Assembly (NCBI GenBank): GCA_028551475.1 | Contig: CM052362.1 | Span: forward strand, 7,749,354 to 7,813,353 | Direction of reading: 5' to 3' | DNA: 64,000 nt | From: Casuarina equisetifolia | Taxonomy: Eukaryota; Streptophyta; Magnoliopsida; Fagales; Casuarinaceae | Shown here: positions 46,231 to 58,494 of the stretch, piece by piece | Position numbering within the stretch: the stretch's first letter is position 1 | How the letters are laid out: each line of letters begins with the position of its first letter | Notes under the pieces: model-generated | The model's input: only the letters and a program-made list of their open reading frames with translations | Databases searched by the model: none | What the model was told of the DNA's origin: nothing | Position numbers and translations under genes: made by a program

Positions 46231-46572
46231 CCTCCCTGCAAGCTGAAGTGTCAGGACGAACGGTAAGCTTGTTTTGAAGAAGAGAAAATCATGTGGAGGA
46301 AAAACCTTTGGTGAAGATGTCTACAGTTTGATCAACCGAGGAAATGAACTGGATGTGTAGTTGTTTGTGTTGAATGCGGTCTCGAATGAAGTGGAAATCG
46401 ATTTCCACATGTTTGGTGTGGGCATGGAAGACGGGATTGGTAGAGAGGTATAAGGTTGAAAGATTATCGCACCATAGTGTAGGAGAGACTGATAGTGGAT
46501 GCTTGAGATCACGAAGGAGAGCTTAAATCCAGATGAGTTCAGCAGTGGTGTCTGCCAGGGATTTGAATTCAG
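46231..46572 (-). pseudogene. Second copia internal fragment (RNase H 3' end), truncated
   Basis: Parallels 41547-41890 base for base with scattered differences (ATTATCGCACCATAGTGTA, GGATTTGAATTCAGCTTC). It ends abruptly within RNase H, where LecRK B-fragment sequence begins; the junction shares about TTCTG with both partners. Confidence 0.88.
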
Positions 46573-46730
46573 CTTCTGTCATCCAACTCACGCCAAATGC
46601 AGTCGACAACTGGGCTCGAGCTACGTATTCAGAAATGATGCAACATGCCATTTGGGAGGATTTGTCCCACATGATAATCCGGTTCCCAGAATGGCCCTTG
46701 AAGGCAAGGCCCAGGGAGGAATGTAACTAA
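46573..46730 (+). pseudogene. LecRK B fragment, unit 3 (5' end lost to copia)
   Basis: Resumes at GTCATCCAACTCACGCC (codons for VIQLTPNAVDNWARATYS) and stops matching LecRK at ATGATGCAACATG, as in the other B copies. The signal peptide region is missing. Confidence 0.85.
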
Positions 46731-47612
46731 GGTTCTACAGTCTGTTACACGGTTTCTTCCATATATTCTCTCGGCCTACTGGTGGTAAATAGGGGAGACA
46801 TGTAGTTGTTTTGCTGTTCCTGTTGATTCTAGAATAAATCCACGGAGCTCTTTACGTCATTCTTGTGAGTTAAGACGTGGTTAGATTGGAGAACTGATAG
46901 TCAAAAAATGGTGTGCGACCCGGCAACAAGGACAGCCTCATTAGTGATTTTGGCAACAAGTAACGTGTAAGCCATCATAAAAGCATGGCAAAAATATGTT
47001 TTAACATGGAGGTTCTGCAAGCCCCATGACCTTTCGTTCTAACTAAAGAATGGTCATAGAGAAGCAGCATGCTGCTTAAATACCAGAGGGTGTGTTTAGG
47101 TTTTTGTAACTGTTAAATGTTAGCTTTGCTTTGTAAGAAACTTTGTATGAAAGTAGTGAACCAAGTTCATTCAATTGGTCATTGCAAATATTCACCAACC
47201 AATCCATCTTCCTAATCCTAAACACACTCTAGACATATCAATTCTTGTCGTTAAGAAAGTGGAGTGCTAGTTAGTATTTATTGGTCTCTACTTTAGTGTA
47301 AGTTGTTGTTTGTTGGTTTTTTTTTTCCTTTTGTACTATATATTAGTGTTTGAAGCCTATTATTAGGCGCAGCTAACAATCTAGAGTTGTATAAATGTCC
47401 TTCTCTTCTCAAGGGTAGGCAACGGGTTATCAATTAAAGACTATTTCCTTTTCGAGGTACACTTCTTCCCTGTCCGACGAGGTTGTGATTTCATTATTTT
47501 CTTGTGTGATATCATCATAAGAGGATAAATTAATACCATGAGAGGTTGAAAATTGACCTCAACGTTCAACTTACACGTCCTATCATAATTAAATTCAAAT
47601 GTATGACGCCAA
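46731..47612. repeat. Conserved tail following the B fragment, unit 3
   Basis: Same as the tails at 24936 and 38857 with small differences. No conserved frame. Confidence 0.8.
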
Positions 47613-48088
47613 TGTTGGAATTCGGGGTACATTTGTTGGAACTCTGATATCACTTGTTAGAATCTTGTTAAAAACTCTAAGAGTTAAGATCTAAGCAAAC
47701 ACACCAATAAGAATACATATCAAGCAATTTTATGTGGAATATAAAGATCTAAGTACACAAAAAAAAAGACACAATATTTAAAGTGATTTGGCTAAAATAT
47801 ACCTACATTCACTGTCACTGTTGCAAAGGCTCCTTCTCCTTCTTGTTAGAAACTTCTAAAGTACATTTACAAATTACAAACTCATTGCCAAACCTGGGTT
47901 GGTATTGATGTCAACAATCTTGTGTCTGCCGCTTTTAGAAACAATTTTTGTGTGGGACTCAACGTTGCTTTTCTTCACATTCTAGACTAGATTTTTCTTT
48001 CCTTCGCTCTGTCCTTTTATTGTGGGTCCCGCAACATTGACTTATTCTATCTCCTTTCACATTTTTCGTGGACCTATCAGCATTGATA
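47613..48088 (-). mobile_element. Solo LTR upstream of LecRK-3
   Basis: Same family, site and orientation as 25822 and 39739; starts TGTTGGAATTCGGGG after GACGCCAA. Its right end is altered like that at 39739, placing unit 3 closest to unit 2. It lacks a short GAGAATTCTTCAC block (near 48005) present in the others. Confidence 0.75.
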
Positions 48089-48152
48089 ACGCAAAACTAC
48101 AGCAATAATGATAAGGTAAAACTATAGCAACAACCCCAAACACCACCCAACC

Positions 48153-50177
48153 ATGGCTTTCCATCCGCAAATGCTGCTGCTCCCGCACTTGATGATCACT
48201 ATTTTGCTCTTTCTCCTAATCCCTTGCATAGCTCAGCTATCATTCAATTTTACCGATTTCTCCCGAACTGGCAACGAATCTATAAAATTGGTAAGGTCTC
48301 GAAGTTCACTACCAAATTCTCTTTCATAATATATTCAAACGGTAGTGCCAGTTATTCAGATGGGCTGACATTCTTCCTCTCAAGCCCCGATTTTCCTACG
48401 CCTCATCCCACAGTAGGCTCTGGAATAGGCCTTGTGAGCCAAGCCCAAATGGGAGACTCCAGTTTCTTAGCTGCAAATAGATTCGTTGCGGTGGAGTTTG
48501 ATACTTTCCGGAACAAAAACTGGGATCCACCTTATCCTGTACGTGATCACGTTGGTATCGACATCAGCAATCTAACATCTCAGAATGCCACACCATGGTT
48601 TTGCGTAATTGAGGAGAATATAACGTATAGCTCCAGTATTAGTTACGATCCGATTACACAGAATTTAAGTGTAACCTTCACTGGATTCACTAATGATACA
48701 ACCCCAACAACGGAGCACCTTTCTTCTATAGTTGATTTGATGGATAACTTACCAGAACGCGTTGAATTTGGCTTCTCGTCCTCAACTGGATTGATATCCG
48801 AGTTACATATTCTTTGTTCTTGGTCTTTTGAGTCCACAGCACCTCTTTTCGTTAAGAAATCTCCGCAGCTAAAGAAGAACAAAAATGAAGGCAATGCGAA
48901 ATTGGTGTTGGGGCTGAGCGTGGCTGCTTCCCTTCTAATTATTACTTTGGGGTTGATTTGGGTCATTTGGCTTATAAAAAGGAAGAATCGATCCAGAGGA
49001 GGAAGAGAGGATAGAGGTTTGGATCTTTCAATGGACGACGAATTTGAACTCAGTATTGGGCCGAAGAAAATTTCGTATAAAGAATTGGTTCGTGACATAA
49101 ATAACTTTGCAGAGGACAATAAGCTGGGAGAAGGAGGGTTTGGGGGGGGTTTATAAAGGATTTTTAAGAGAACTGAATCTCTATGTTGCCATTAAGAGGG
49201 TATCAAAGGGATCCAGACAAGGGATGAAGGAATATGCATCCGAGGTGAGGAGCATCAGTCGACTGAGGCATAGGAATTTGGTACAACTCATTGGCTGGTG
49301 CCACGAAAAGAAAGATCTCCTTCTCATTTACGTGTTCATGGAAAATGGAAGCTTGGACTCGCATCTTTTCAGAGGCAAGAGCTTATTAACATGGGCGACG
49401 AGGTACAACATTGCTCAAGGTTTGGCATCGGCGTTGTTATACTTGCACGAAGAATGGGAACAATGCGTTTTGCATAGGGACATAAAGTCAAGCAACGTTA
49501 TGTTAGATTCATCTTTCAATGCAAAGCTTGGAGATTTCGGATTGGCTAGGATGGTGGACCATGAGAAAGGATCACAAACCACGGCTTTGGCCGGAACCAT
49601 AGGCTATATGGCTCCTGAGTGTGTTGTCTCCGGGAGGGCTAGCAAGGCGTCGGATATATATAGTTTTGGAGTAGTGGCTTTGGAGATAGCTTGTGGAAGA
49701 AAAGCCATCAAACCAAATGCTAGAGAGGATGAAATAGTTTTATTAGAGCGGGTTTGGGAGCTCTATGAAAGGGGACAACTTCTTGATGCAGCCGACCCCA
49801 GACTGTGTGGAGAATTTCATGAGGAGCAAATGGAACGGTTGGTCGTTCTTGGGCTCTGGTGTGCACATCCAGATTTTAGTCTCAGGCCTTCCATAAGGAA
49901 AGCCCTTCATGTACTCGACTCTGAAGCTCCCTTACCCGCTGATCTTACACCAAGGATGGCAGTTCCAGCCTATCTTGCCCGTCCAAGTAGGGCATCTTCA
50001 TCTACGGCTACTACTTCTGAAGCTCAGCAAGGGACGTCTTCAAGCTACGGCAGTTACATAGGTACCTCTCAGTTTTCTACGTCTTCTGCAGCATCTTCTA
50101 CATCTAAAGCATTTTTGCATTCGCAGGGGTTTGATCAACACCAGGTAAATATCTTGGGAACACGACTAGGCATTTAA
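48153..50177 (+). pseudogene. LecRK-3: full-length but frameshifted lectin receptor kinase
   Basis: Starts with the family MAFHPQMLLLPHLMITILLF, but 112 bp corresponding to 26518-26629 of the intact gene are deleted, which shifts the frame after the mature N-terminus. A second change is one extra G in the glycine-loop codons (7 G to 8 G near 49142-49149). Two overlapping open frames remain: lectin plus membrane (48224-49156) and kinase (49107-50177) with LHRDIKSSNVMLD, LGDFGLARMV and APECV. The hinge reads LLIYVFMENG where the intact copy has IYEFMENG. Neither frame gives a receptor; a cytosolic kinase from an internal ATG is conceivable but unsupported. Confidence 0.92.
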
Positions 50178-50830
50178 TGGAGGTGCTAAATAATTTCATT
50201 TACTTAAGAACTAGTGCGAAATTTGTTCTGCTCGCCTGATTTTCTTCATCGCATAGGCATTTGTGTGTACGAGACAATAAAAGTGAGTCTCTAGGTCAAA
50301 AAGTGGTACTAAAGCATTATATCCTGTCATAATCGTACCTAATCTAGCTAACCAATTGACGGACTTCACTCGACGTTAACGCAGAGATACCTGAAAAAGT
50401 TCAACATTTAAAAGACCAAGGATAATTAGAAAAGGTCGTGGATATATTTGTCATCTATGGTTTATAATCTTGAACAGCTTCGCGCGTTCTTCTCCTTCAC
50501 AGGGCGAAATTTTGGAATCTCTGCCGATGGAGCTGGAACAAAACAAGGAAACTAGATTTGGCAACCGATGATACCAAAGGCCGAAGTGCAAATTTTTTTG
50601 CCAACAGCTCTAAAGCAATGAAGTCGTGTGGGCTTTGTAAAGATGCTACCACACATCCTTAGCTCTTATACATTTTATACACAAGAACTTGGAAAGTAAA
50701 GTAAATTGCTTTATATCTTCCGTCCCATACTGTCAAAGGCTACTTCTAAATTTCGTTCCAAGAAAGTACAGTCCATATTATTGCATATAAGATTGACTAC
50801 AAGTTCAAAAAAAGTTAAAAACAATGAATG
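50178..50830. other. LecRK 3' flank, unit 3
   Basis: Closely matches 28516-29150 (GTCGTGGATATATTTGTCATC, GATGGAGCTGGAACAAAAC). Similarity ends near 50830. Confidence 0.75.
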
Positions 50831-52974
50831 TTGATCATTCCAATTTTATACAGTCATATATCGAATGCTCTTTCTCTTTTTTTTTTCATACAAAAAGAAA
50901 AATAATTAACTGTTGAAAATGATTCTAAATCGCTATACATTAACTATATCCCAGTATAGTATACTATAAAAGTTGTTGGAGATATGTGTCTTTATTAGTA
51001 TCTCGGGGTCAATTATGTTTCCTTAGATGATGTATTTACTTAGGAATGAATCAGTTATTTTAGGTAATTTTTCTTCTTGTATATTTGGGAATATTTATAA
51101 TTATTAGTCTTTCCACAAATGTGAATTACCATTGTATTATAAATTGGACACTATGTACAGTAGGTCCACAAGCTTAATAGAAAAGTTCTTCCCAACCTTT
51201 TCTCCTTTTCATTTTCTTACAAAAGTATATATTATTGATATTCAAAAGTTTCAAATAAAACTTCAAGCTGTTTGTTTTACAACCGGCAATTGAGTTACAC
51301 ATTTAAAATCTAAGTTCCAGAAACTATCTTCCTTTGGTGTTGCTGTTATCACACTTTGTGATCATTGCAATTATCAACACCCGTTCGCTCAATTGGAAAC
51401 CAAGTCCTAAATTCAATACGTTCCAAATTCCCTACACTCTTTTTATCTAACCCAAAAAAAAAAAAACCATTTTAAAACTCCAAGAATAGACAAAGATACC
51501 AGAAAGACAATAATTTCAATTATTGTAGTTTGTATCTTCTTTTAATATTCTTTCACGATAATTTTATGATGAATATCTCTCAAAAGAAAATAAAGAATAA
51601 AAATTAAAAAAGGAAGGAACAGACAAATTACAATAAAAAAATGGAGCATTGGCTAAGTTCAGAGATTTAGCTTTCGGCCAATTGGTGCTAAAAGATAAAA
51701 ATAAAATAAAATAAAAATAAAAAAACTGCAAAAAAGATTTTAAATGGTACATGGGTGAATCCAAAACTCTAGATGTAATGATAGGAGAGAATGATAGGCT
51801 TTCCAAATTGCTTTTGAGCCATTCGTTTAAATTCGGCAAATATTGTGAAGAAAAGATAGATCCCCAAATATCATTGTGGACCTTCTCAAAAATAGAACTT
51901 GAAGAGTATAATGGAGCTTCAATGTTTTTCAAAAATCCTAAGTTCCACTAGGCCCAGTAAAGGTAAGCTTTCTAGCCTTGAAATTCATTCTTTTCATGAT
52001 ACTGAAGTTTATGGGTGGATATTAAAAAATGGAATTTATTGGAGCATATTAGTGGAAAATTCTATTATGGTCTTTAATGAGAATTATGGGACCTTCGACT
52101 ATGTTGAGGAGGTGATTGAATTAGGGCCTGAATAGGACATTTTGTTTTGGAACTCGATGATAAAAGCTAATCTGTTTGTGAGAGACACTTCGCTTAAAGA
52201 GCCTCTCTTAAATGATTTTCATGGTTCCGAAGACTATGTAGTTCACATTGCAATCATCCCATTTCTCATTCTAGCATTGGCAAGGATAAAAAGGGTTAAA
52301 GCAAAGAGGGAAGTCTTTCTAGACAAGACTTTCACTATCCTTGGAGAATGTGCATTCATGTCTTTCATTATTGGCATCGCCGTGAAAGAAAGGCCAAAAG
52401 GAACCAATGGTGGCAATGGAATTGTCGCAAAAACGTGTGCCTATCGTCAATCTTTGAAGTTCACGGAATTGGGAAAGGAGAAGATTGATATCCAAGTTAC
52501 AAAGAGGGCGTACAAGCAGAAAAAAAAAAATCAGTATATGATTTACTTCCTAGTGATATTCTCTTGGCAGAGCATAAGGTTGACGAAGCATTAGGGACTT
52601 TGGATGTGAAAAGAGGTTATAGCTTGCTAAGTCCATATTGTCTCACGCACCGCTCCAATGTTATGGTTCACGGTTGCATCATGAAGTTTGCTACCAGGCA
52701 AAGCAAGGCCATTGTGACTTAGGATAGCTGAAGAATAAATTGTCTCCAGTTATAAGCCAGTAAATATATGCCTTGTGTATTTTGTTGCTCAGTTTACTTT
52801 TGTGTTCAAACCTTGAGGACAAGGTTTGTTTAATGGTCAAGCCCAAGTCCATATCAGAAATGTTATATGTGGAGAATGATGTAATTGTAAGGAAGCTTTT
52901 GGTTAATGAAAAACTTTGAAAGTTCCTTCCATGGAGGTGGTGTCTTCCTTCGACGAGGCCAAAGATGTCGTATA
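50831..52974. other. Unassigned region with short open frames
   Basis: 50831-51560 is AT-rich with nothing recognised. From 51750 to 52600 there are plus-strand frames of 66-150 codons (51751, 51899, 52142) that I cannot match to a family; the longest has IAIIPFLILALARIK, a single possible membrane stretch. 52730-52960 contains AACCTTGAGGACAAGGTTT, a phrase often seen at the end of plant gypsy internal regions, so an old retroelement is possible. No call on function. Confidence 0.35.
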
Positions 52975-53697
52975 TGTTGGGTTGGTATAGCCCATATTCG
53001 GGGACTTATTATTGGGTCCAATTAGGGTAATGTGGCCCTAAGGTTTAAAAAGAAAAATATAGGATTTTTTCTTTAGAGAAGAGAGTGGCCGTCAAAAAGA
53101 AAAGAGAGAGAGAAAAGAAAAGTGCAGAATTTCGTAGGAATTAGAGGCCCCGTGCAGCAGTTGATCAAATGTCTGATCAAGGTCGATCAAATGTTTGATC
53201 AAGGTTGATCAAATGTCTGATCAAGGTCGATATGTGGTCCGATTGAGCTGATTGTTTGTCAGCCGATTCAGGATTGGGTGTTCTTCATTGTGAACAGTTG
53301 GATCGTCGTTTGGAGCTCTTGAAGTTAGCAGATCTTAATCGAAAATCTAGGTGATATTTTTCCAACTTTTCTTGGTTAAGTTGTTGTTTACAACTTGTTC
53401 TTTACCATTAATTGGTGATTCTATTATTGTTGAATCAGTAAATCTTAGTCCTGTTGCTATTGTTAAGGACTTGATTGGATTATAACCTAACGATTTATAT
53501 AGTGGAGATTTGGGTGGACTCCGTGATCGGTCTTATAGTTTTTATCTTTCACATTGGAGGAGTTTTCCACGAAGAAATTCTTTCGTGTTGATTTTGATTT
53601 GCTTATTTTACTTGTGATTCGAATACATCGTTGGTGTTTTAGTATATCCTCACAGGTTCAATCAAAGTGGGAAACTTTATACGTCGTTTTCCCATCA
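52975..53697 (+). repeat. Copia 5' LTR, 723 bp
   Basis: Longer than its partner by 46 bp, almost all from a 22-bp unit present three times (53163-53228) here and once in the 3' LTR. Confidence 0.9.
53163..53228. repeat. Three 22-bp units in the 5' LTR
   Basis: GATCAAATGTCTGATCAAGG plus two bases, in three consecutive copies with one or two substitutions. The unit contains two TGATC palindromic cores. The 3' LTR has a single unit near 58004. Confidence 0.9.
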
Positions 53698-53752
53698 GAG
53701 TGGTATCAGAGCTTAGGTTGTGGTTGTTTTATTTTTTAGATTTGATTAAACG

Positions 53753-54483
53753 ATGGAACTAAGCACTAACAGAATGATTAGTTTGAATGGAAGAAACTAT
53801 CATGTTTGGAAGGGTAAAATGGAAGATTTGCTTTATGTGAAGCGTTGGCACTTATCGGTGTTTAGTGAAACTAGACCAGACAACATGAGTGAGGCCGATT
53901 AGACTCTTAAGCATAAAATTGTATGCGGGTTCATTCGACAATTTGTAGATGAGAATATTTTGAATCACATTAGTAAAGAAACACATGCTCGGACTCTATG
54001 GAACAAGCTTGAATCCTTATATGTTCTAACTAGAAATAATAAGATGTATTTGATGAAGCAACTTATTAGCTTGAAATACAAAGATGGGCAATCCATATCT
54101 AATCATTTGAATGAGTTTCAGGGAATATTAGATCAAGTTTCAGACATGAATATGAAGTTTGAAGACGAAGTACAAGGACTTTGGTTACTTGGTACTTTAC
54201 TAGAATGTTAGGAAACATTTCGTATGTCAGTAAGTAACTCTACTCCCGATGGTATTGTCACTATGGATTTTGCCAAGACTAGTATTTTGAATGAAGAGAC
54301 AAGAAGAAAGAGTCAGAGTTCTTTATCTCATTCTGAAGCTTTGGTTGTTGAAAACAGGGGAAGAAGTCATAGTAGAGGTCTGAGAGGTTATAACAAAAGT
54401 CAAAGTAAGTCTAGATCGTGGCATAAAAATGTAGAGTGCCATCATTGTGGCAAGATGGGTCATATCAAAAAAAATTGTTTCTA
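53753..54483 (+). pseudogene. Copia gag with zinc knuckle
   Basis: Starts MELSTNRMISLNGRNYHVWK 50 bp after the primer-binding site. It continues with gag helices (LWNKLESLYV, LNEFQGILDQV) and a nucleocapsid knuckle CHHCGKMGHIKKNC (C-X2-C-X4-H-X4-C, all ligands present) near 54440. Stops at about 53898, 54208 and 54481 interrupt it. Confidence 0.9.
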
Positions 54484-54599
54484 ACTGAAAAATGAAAAGA
54501 AGAATGGTAAAGGTAGAAATGAGAAGAAGAAAGTTAATGAAAGCGATGAGAAGAAGGATAGTAATGATGATGATCAAGTTGCAGTAGCTACTAATGAAC

Positions 54600-55900
54600 T
54601 TGTTATTGTGTGCTATGATGATAATGTGATTTTTGCAAGTAATGAGACAAGTTGGGTAATTGATAGTGGTGCTTCTCTTCATATTACTTCCAAGAGGGAG
54701 TTCTTTACTTCTTATACTTCTGGACACTTTGGCACATTGAAGATGGGTAATGATTGTTTGGCTAAAGTTACAGGTATGGGAGATGTATGCTTGGAGACTC
54801 GTAATGGATCCGAGTTGGTTATCAAGAATGTTAGACATGTACCAGAAATTTGCTGGAATTTGATTTCTACCGGACAACTTGATGATGAAGGTTTTTGCAA
54901 TACCTTCAATAATGGACAATGGAAACTTACTAAGGGTTTATTAGTTATGGCTAGAGGCAAGAAAGAGTCTTCTTTGTATTTGTTTCAGGCCAAGATTTCC
55001 AAGAACATTTGTAATGTAGTGGAAGATGGGAATGCAAGTGCTTTATGGCACAAAAGGTTAAGTCACATAAGTGAGAAGGGCATGAATGTGTTGGCAAAGA
55101 AGAACTTATTATTTGGGATTAAGAATGCAAAACTTGAGAAGTGTGCACATTGTTTAGCTGGAAAATAGAAAAAAGTTTTATTCTATAATCACCCTCCTTC
55201 AAGAAAATCAAATTTCTTAGAGTTAGTACATTCAAATGTTTGTTGCCCAGTTAACCCGAGAATGCTTGGTGGAGCATCCTACTTTGTGACCTTTATTGAT
55301 GACTACTCAAGAAAGGTTTGGTTTATGTTTTGATGTCAAAAGATCAAGTGCTAGATGTGTTCAAGCAATTTCAAGTTTTAGTAGAGCGGCAAACTGGAAT
55401 GAAGTTGAAATGCATTCGATCATACAATGGTGGTGAGTACATTGGACCATTTGATGAGTATTGTAGGCAACATGGTATTTAACATCAGAAGACACCTCCA
55501 AAAACACCTCAGTTGAATGGTATAAATGAAAGAATGAACAGGACATTGGTTTAGAGAGTCAGATGTATGATTTCAAATGCTAACCTGCCAAAGACATTTT
55601 GGGGTGAGGCATTACTTACAGCAGCTTATGTTATCAATTTATCTCCAACCGTTGCTTTAGATGGTGATGTGCTAGATAGAGTTTGGTTTGGTAAGGATGT
55701 TTTCTATAACTATCTATGAGTATTTGGTTGCAAAGCATTTGTTCATATTCCAAAGGATGAGAGGTCTAAGTTAGATGTCAAGACACGAGAATGTATATTT
55801 CTTGGTTATGGTTCTGATGAGTTTGGCTACAAGTGTTATGATCCAGTTGTGAAGAAAATTGTGAAGAGTCGTGATATTGTATTTTTTAAGAATCAAAATA
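54600..55900 (+). pseudogene. Copia protease and integrase
   Basis: The protease active site lies in SWVIDSGASLHIT near 54655, within an open frame 54608-55168. The gag-pre-integrase part follows (ALWHKRLSHISEKGM, CAHCLAGK). Integrase core sequence begins LELVHSNVCCPVNPRM and FVTFIDDYSRKVW near 55290 and is broken by stops near 55166 and 55333. TPQLNGINERMNRTL near 55510 is the late core. Confidence 0.87.
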
Positions 55901-56133
55901 TGACAGATATTGGCCAGAGTGAGAAGAATATGTCACAAGGCTCTAAAATTGGTATTGATATTGATCTAATTCCTTCAAATGATTTACAGCGACAGTTGCC
56001 AGAACAAGTTGAAAGTGATATTCAGCATGATGTTCAGGATTAGGTTCAGAATGACCAACAGGGTGTAGATAATAGTGACACTCAGACAGATAATGTTGTT
56101 GATGTTCAGCAGAATCTATCTTCAGTTCCACCA

Positions 56134-57722
56134 TTGAGGAGGTCTACTAGAGATCGCCATCCATCCTCTAGATACTCTACTGAGGAGTATGTATTGTTGA
56201 CTGATGCTGGTGAGCCTGAGAGCTTTGAAGAAGCTCTAAAGGATGTGGATAAGAAAAAATGGGTTGATGCAATGCAAGATGAGTTGAAATCTTTGCATGA
56301 TAATCAAACATTTAAGTTGGTGACATTGTCTAAAGGCAAGAAAACTTTGAAGAATCGTTGGATTTATAGATTGAAGCATGATGAAAATTCTTCACAACCC
56401 CGATACAAAGCCAGACTAGTTGTTAAAGGTTTCAATTAGAAAAAGAGAATTGATTATGATGAGATTTTCTCACTTGTTATGAAAATGTCCTCAATTCGAG
56501 TGGTTTTGGGATTAGCTGCCAGTCTTGATCTTGAAATTGAGCAAATGGATGTAAAGACTGCTTTTCTTCATGGTGACTTAAATGAAGAAATTTATATAGA
56601 GCAACTAGAGGGTTTTAAAGAAAAAGGTAAAAAGAACTATGTTTGTAAGCTAAAGAAAAATTTATATGGCTTAAAACACGCACCGAGACAATGGTATCGA
56701 AAATTTGAGTCTTTTATGGGGGAGCAAGCCTACAAGAAGACAAATTCTGATCATTGTGTATTTGTGCATAAGTTCTTAGATGATGATTTTATCATTCTAC
56801 TACTTTATGTAGATGACATGCTTATAGTTGGTAAGAATGCTGTAAGAATTGAAAAGTTGAAGCAGGAGTTAAGTAAGTCATTCTCAATGAAAGACTTAGG
56901 CTCAGTGGAGCAAATTCTTAGTATGAGAGTTAGTCGTGATAAAAATCCAAGAAGTTATGGTTGTCTCAAGAGGAGTACATTAAGAAAGTGCTTCAAAGGT
57001 TTTGTATGGATAAAGCTAAAGTGGTGAGCATGCCTCTTGCTACACACTTTAAGCTTAGTAAGAAACAATGTCCTACAAATGAGGAAGACAGAAAAGATAT
57101 GGAAAGAGTTCCTTATGCTTCGGCTATTGGTTGTTTAATGTATGCAATGATTTGTACAAGGCAAAATATAGCTCATGCAGTTGGAGTAGTTAGCAGATTT
57201 ACTTCTAATCCTAGAAGAGAACATTAGAATTCAGTGAAGTGGATTCTAAGGTATCTTCAAGACACTTCTAGTTTGAAACTTTCATTTGGGAGTGATAAGC
57301 CTATTCTTATGGGATATATAGATTCTGACATGGCAGGAAATATTGATAATAGAAGATCAACTTCAGGCTACTTAATTAAATTTTCAAGGGGAGTAGTGGC
57401 ATGGCAATCAAGATTACAAAAATGTATTGCTCTATCTACAACAGAAGAAGAATTTATTGCAGCAACGGAAGCATGTAGAGAGTTGCTTTGGATGAAGGAA
57501 TTCATAAAAGAACTTGGTTTCATGCAAGAAAGGTATGTGTTATTTTGTGATAGTCAAAGTACTATACGTCTTGCTAAGAACTCTACTTTTCATCAAAGAT
57601 CAAAGCACATTGATGTAAGATATCATTGGATACTAGATATCATAGAAACCAAAAAGGTTGCACTTGAAAAGGTACATACTGAGGATAATGGTTCTAATAT
57701 GATGACAAAGGCTTTATGGTGA
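56134..57722 (+). pseudogene. Copia reverse transcriptase and RNase H
   Basis: RRSTRDRHPSSRYSTEEYVL opens the linker; RT has WIYRLKHDENSSQPRYKARL, MDVKTAFLHGDLNEEIYIEQ, KKNLYGLKHAPRQWYRKFES and catalytic LLLYVDDMLIVG (YVDD intact). A stop near 56437 and a frame change near 56960 break it. RNase H (57234-57722) has DSDMAGNIDNRRSTSGYLIK, ALSTTEEEFIAATEACREL and KHIDVRYHWILD, ending MMTKALW just before the polypurine tract. Confidence 0.9.
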
Positions 57723-57817
57723 GAAAAGTTTGAGTTTTGTCGGCATGAGGCCGGTTTGGATTTTGCTTGAGAAATGGACATATGGAATCTCCCTCATTTG
57801 GGCTGGAGGGGAAGAAT

Positions 57818-58494
57818 TATTGGGTTGGTCCAGCCCATATTCAAGGACTTATTATTGGGTCCAATTAGGGTAATGTGGCCCTAAGGTTTAAAAAGAAAAA
57901 TATAGGGTTTTTTCTTTAGAGAAGAGAGTGGCCGTTAAAAAGAAAAGAAAGAGAAAAGAAAATAGCAGAATTTCGTAGGAATTAGAGGCCCCGCGCAGTA
58001 GTTGATCGAATGTCTGATCAAGGTCGATACGTGGTCCGATTGAGCTAATTTTTTGTCAGTAGGTTCGCGATTGGGTGTTCTTCATTGTGACTGGTTGGAT
58101 CGTCATTTGGAGCTCTTGAAGTCAGCAGATCTTGGTCAAAAATCTGGGTGATATTTCTCCAACTTTTCTTGGTTAAGTTATTGTTTACAACTTGTTCTTT
58201 ACTATTAATTGGTGATTCTATTATTGTTGAATCAGTAAATCTTGGTCCCATTGCTATTGTTAAGAACTTGATTAGGTTGTAACCTAACGATTTATATAGT
58301 GGAGATTTGGATGGACTCCGTGATCGGTCCCGTGGTTTTTATCCTTCACATTGGAGGAGTTTTCTACGTAGAAATTTTTTTGTGTTGATTGTGATTTGCT
58401 TATTTTACTTGTGATTCGAATACATCGTTGGTGTTTTACTATATCCTCACAGGTTCAATCAAAGTGGGAAACTTTATACATCGTTTTCCCATCA
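57818..58494 (+). repeat. Copia 3' LTR, 677 bp
   Basis: Begins TATTGGGTTGGTCC (one change from TGTTGGG) after the polypurine tract; ends CCCATCA. Confidence 0.9.

Larger units (their letters stand above)
52975..58494 (+). mobile_element. Copia element with both LTRs, mutated gag-pol
   Basis: 5' LTR 52975-53697 and 3' LTR 57818-58494, the first starting TGTTGGGTTGG and both ending TTTTCCCATCA. Primer-binding site TGGTATCAGAGCTT at 53701. Polypurine tract GGAGGGGAAGAAT before the 3' LTR. Flanks GTATA and GTATC form a 5-bp duplication with one mismatch. All coding parts are present in order but with several stops and frame changes. It is the best preserved of the copia elements seen with both LTRs. 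Confidence 0.93.

Noticed and set aside
48289-48291. The 112-bp gap in LecRK-3 as a spliced intron (retrocopy)
   Set aside because: The missing segment is coding in the intact paralogue and does not run GT...AG; either alignment gives GT...CA or TC...AG. A deletion is simpler.
49140-49150. Poly-G length as phase variation of the kinase
   Set aside because: Phase variation of this kind is a microbial mechanism; here it is a pseudogene lesion or a sequencing error.
48224-50177. Split lectin and kinase frames of LecRK-3 as two working proteins
   Set aside because: The lectin part lacks the signal peptide and the kinase part lacks a membrane anchor or a supported start; the two lesions are ordinary decay.
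51751-52594. Series of plus-strand ORFs as a host gene
   Set aside because: Short, separated by stops, no family recognised; possibly an old retroelement. Left as unassigned.
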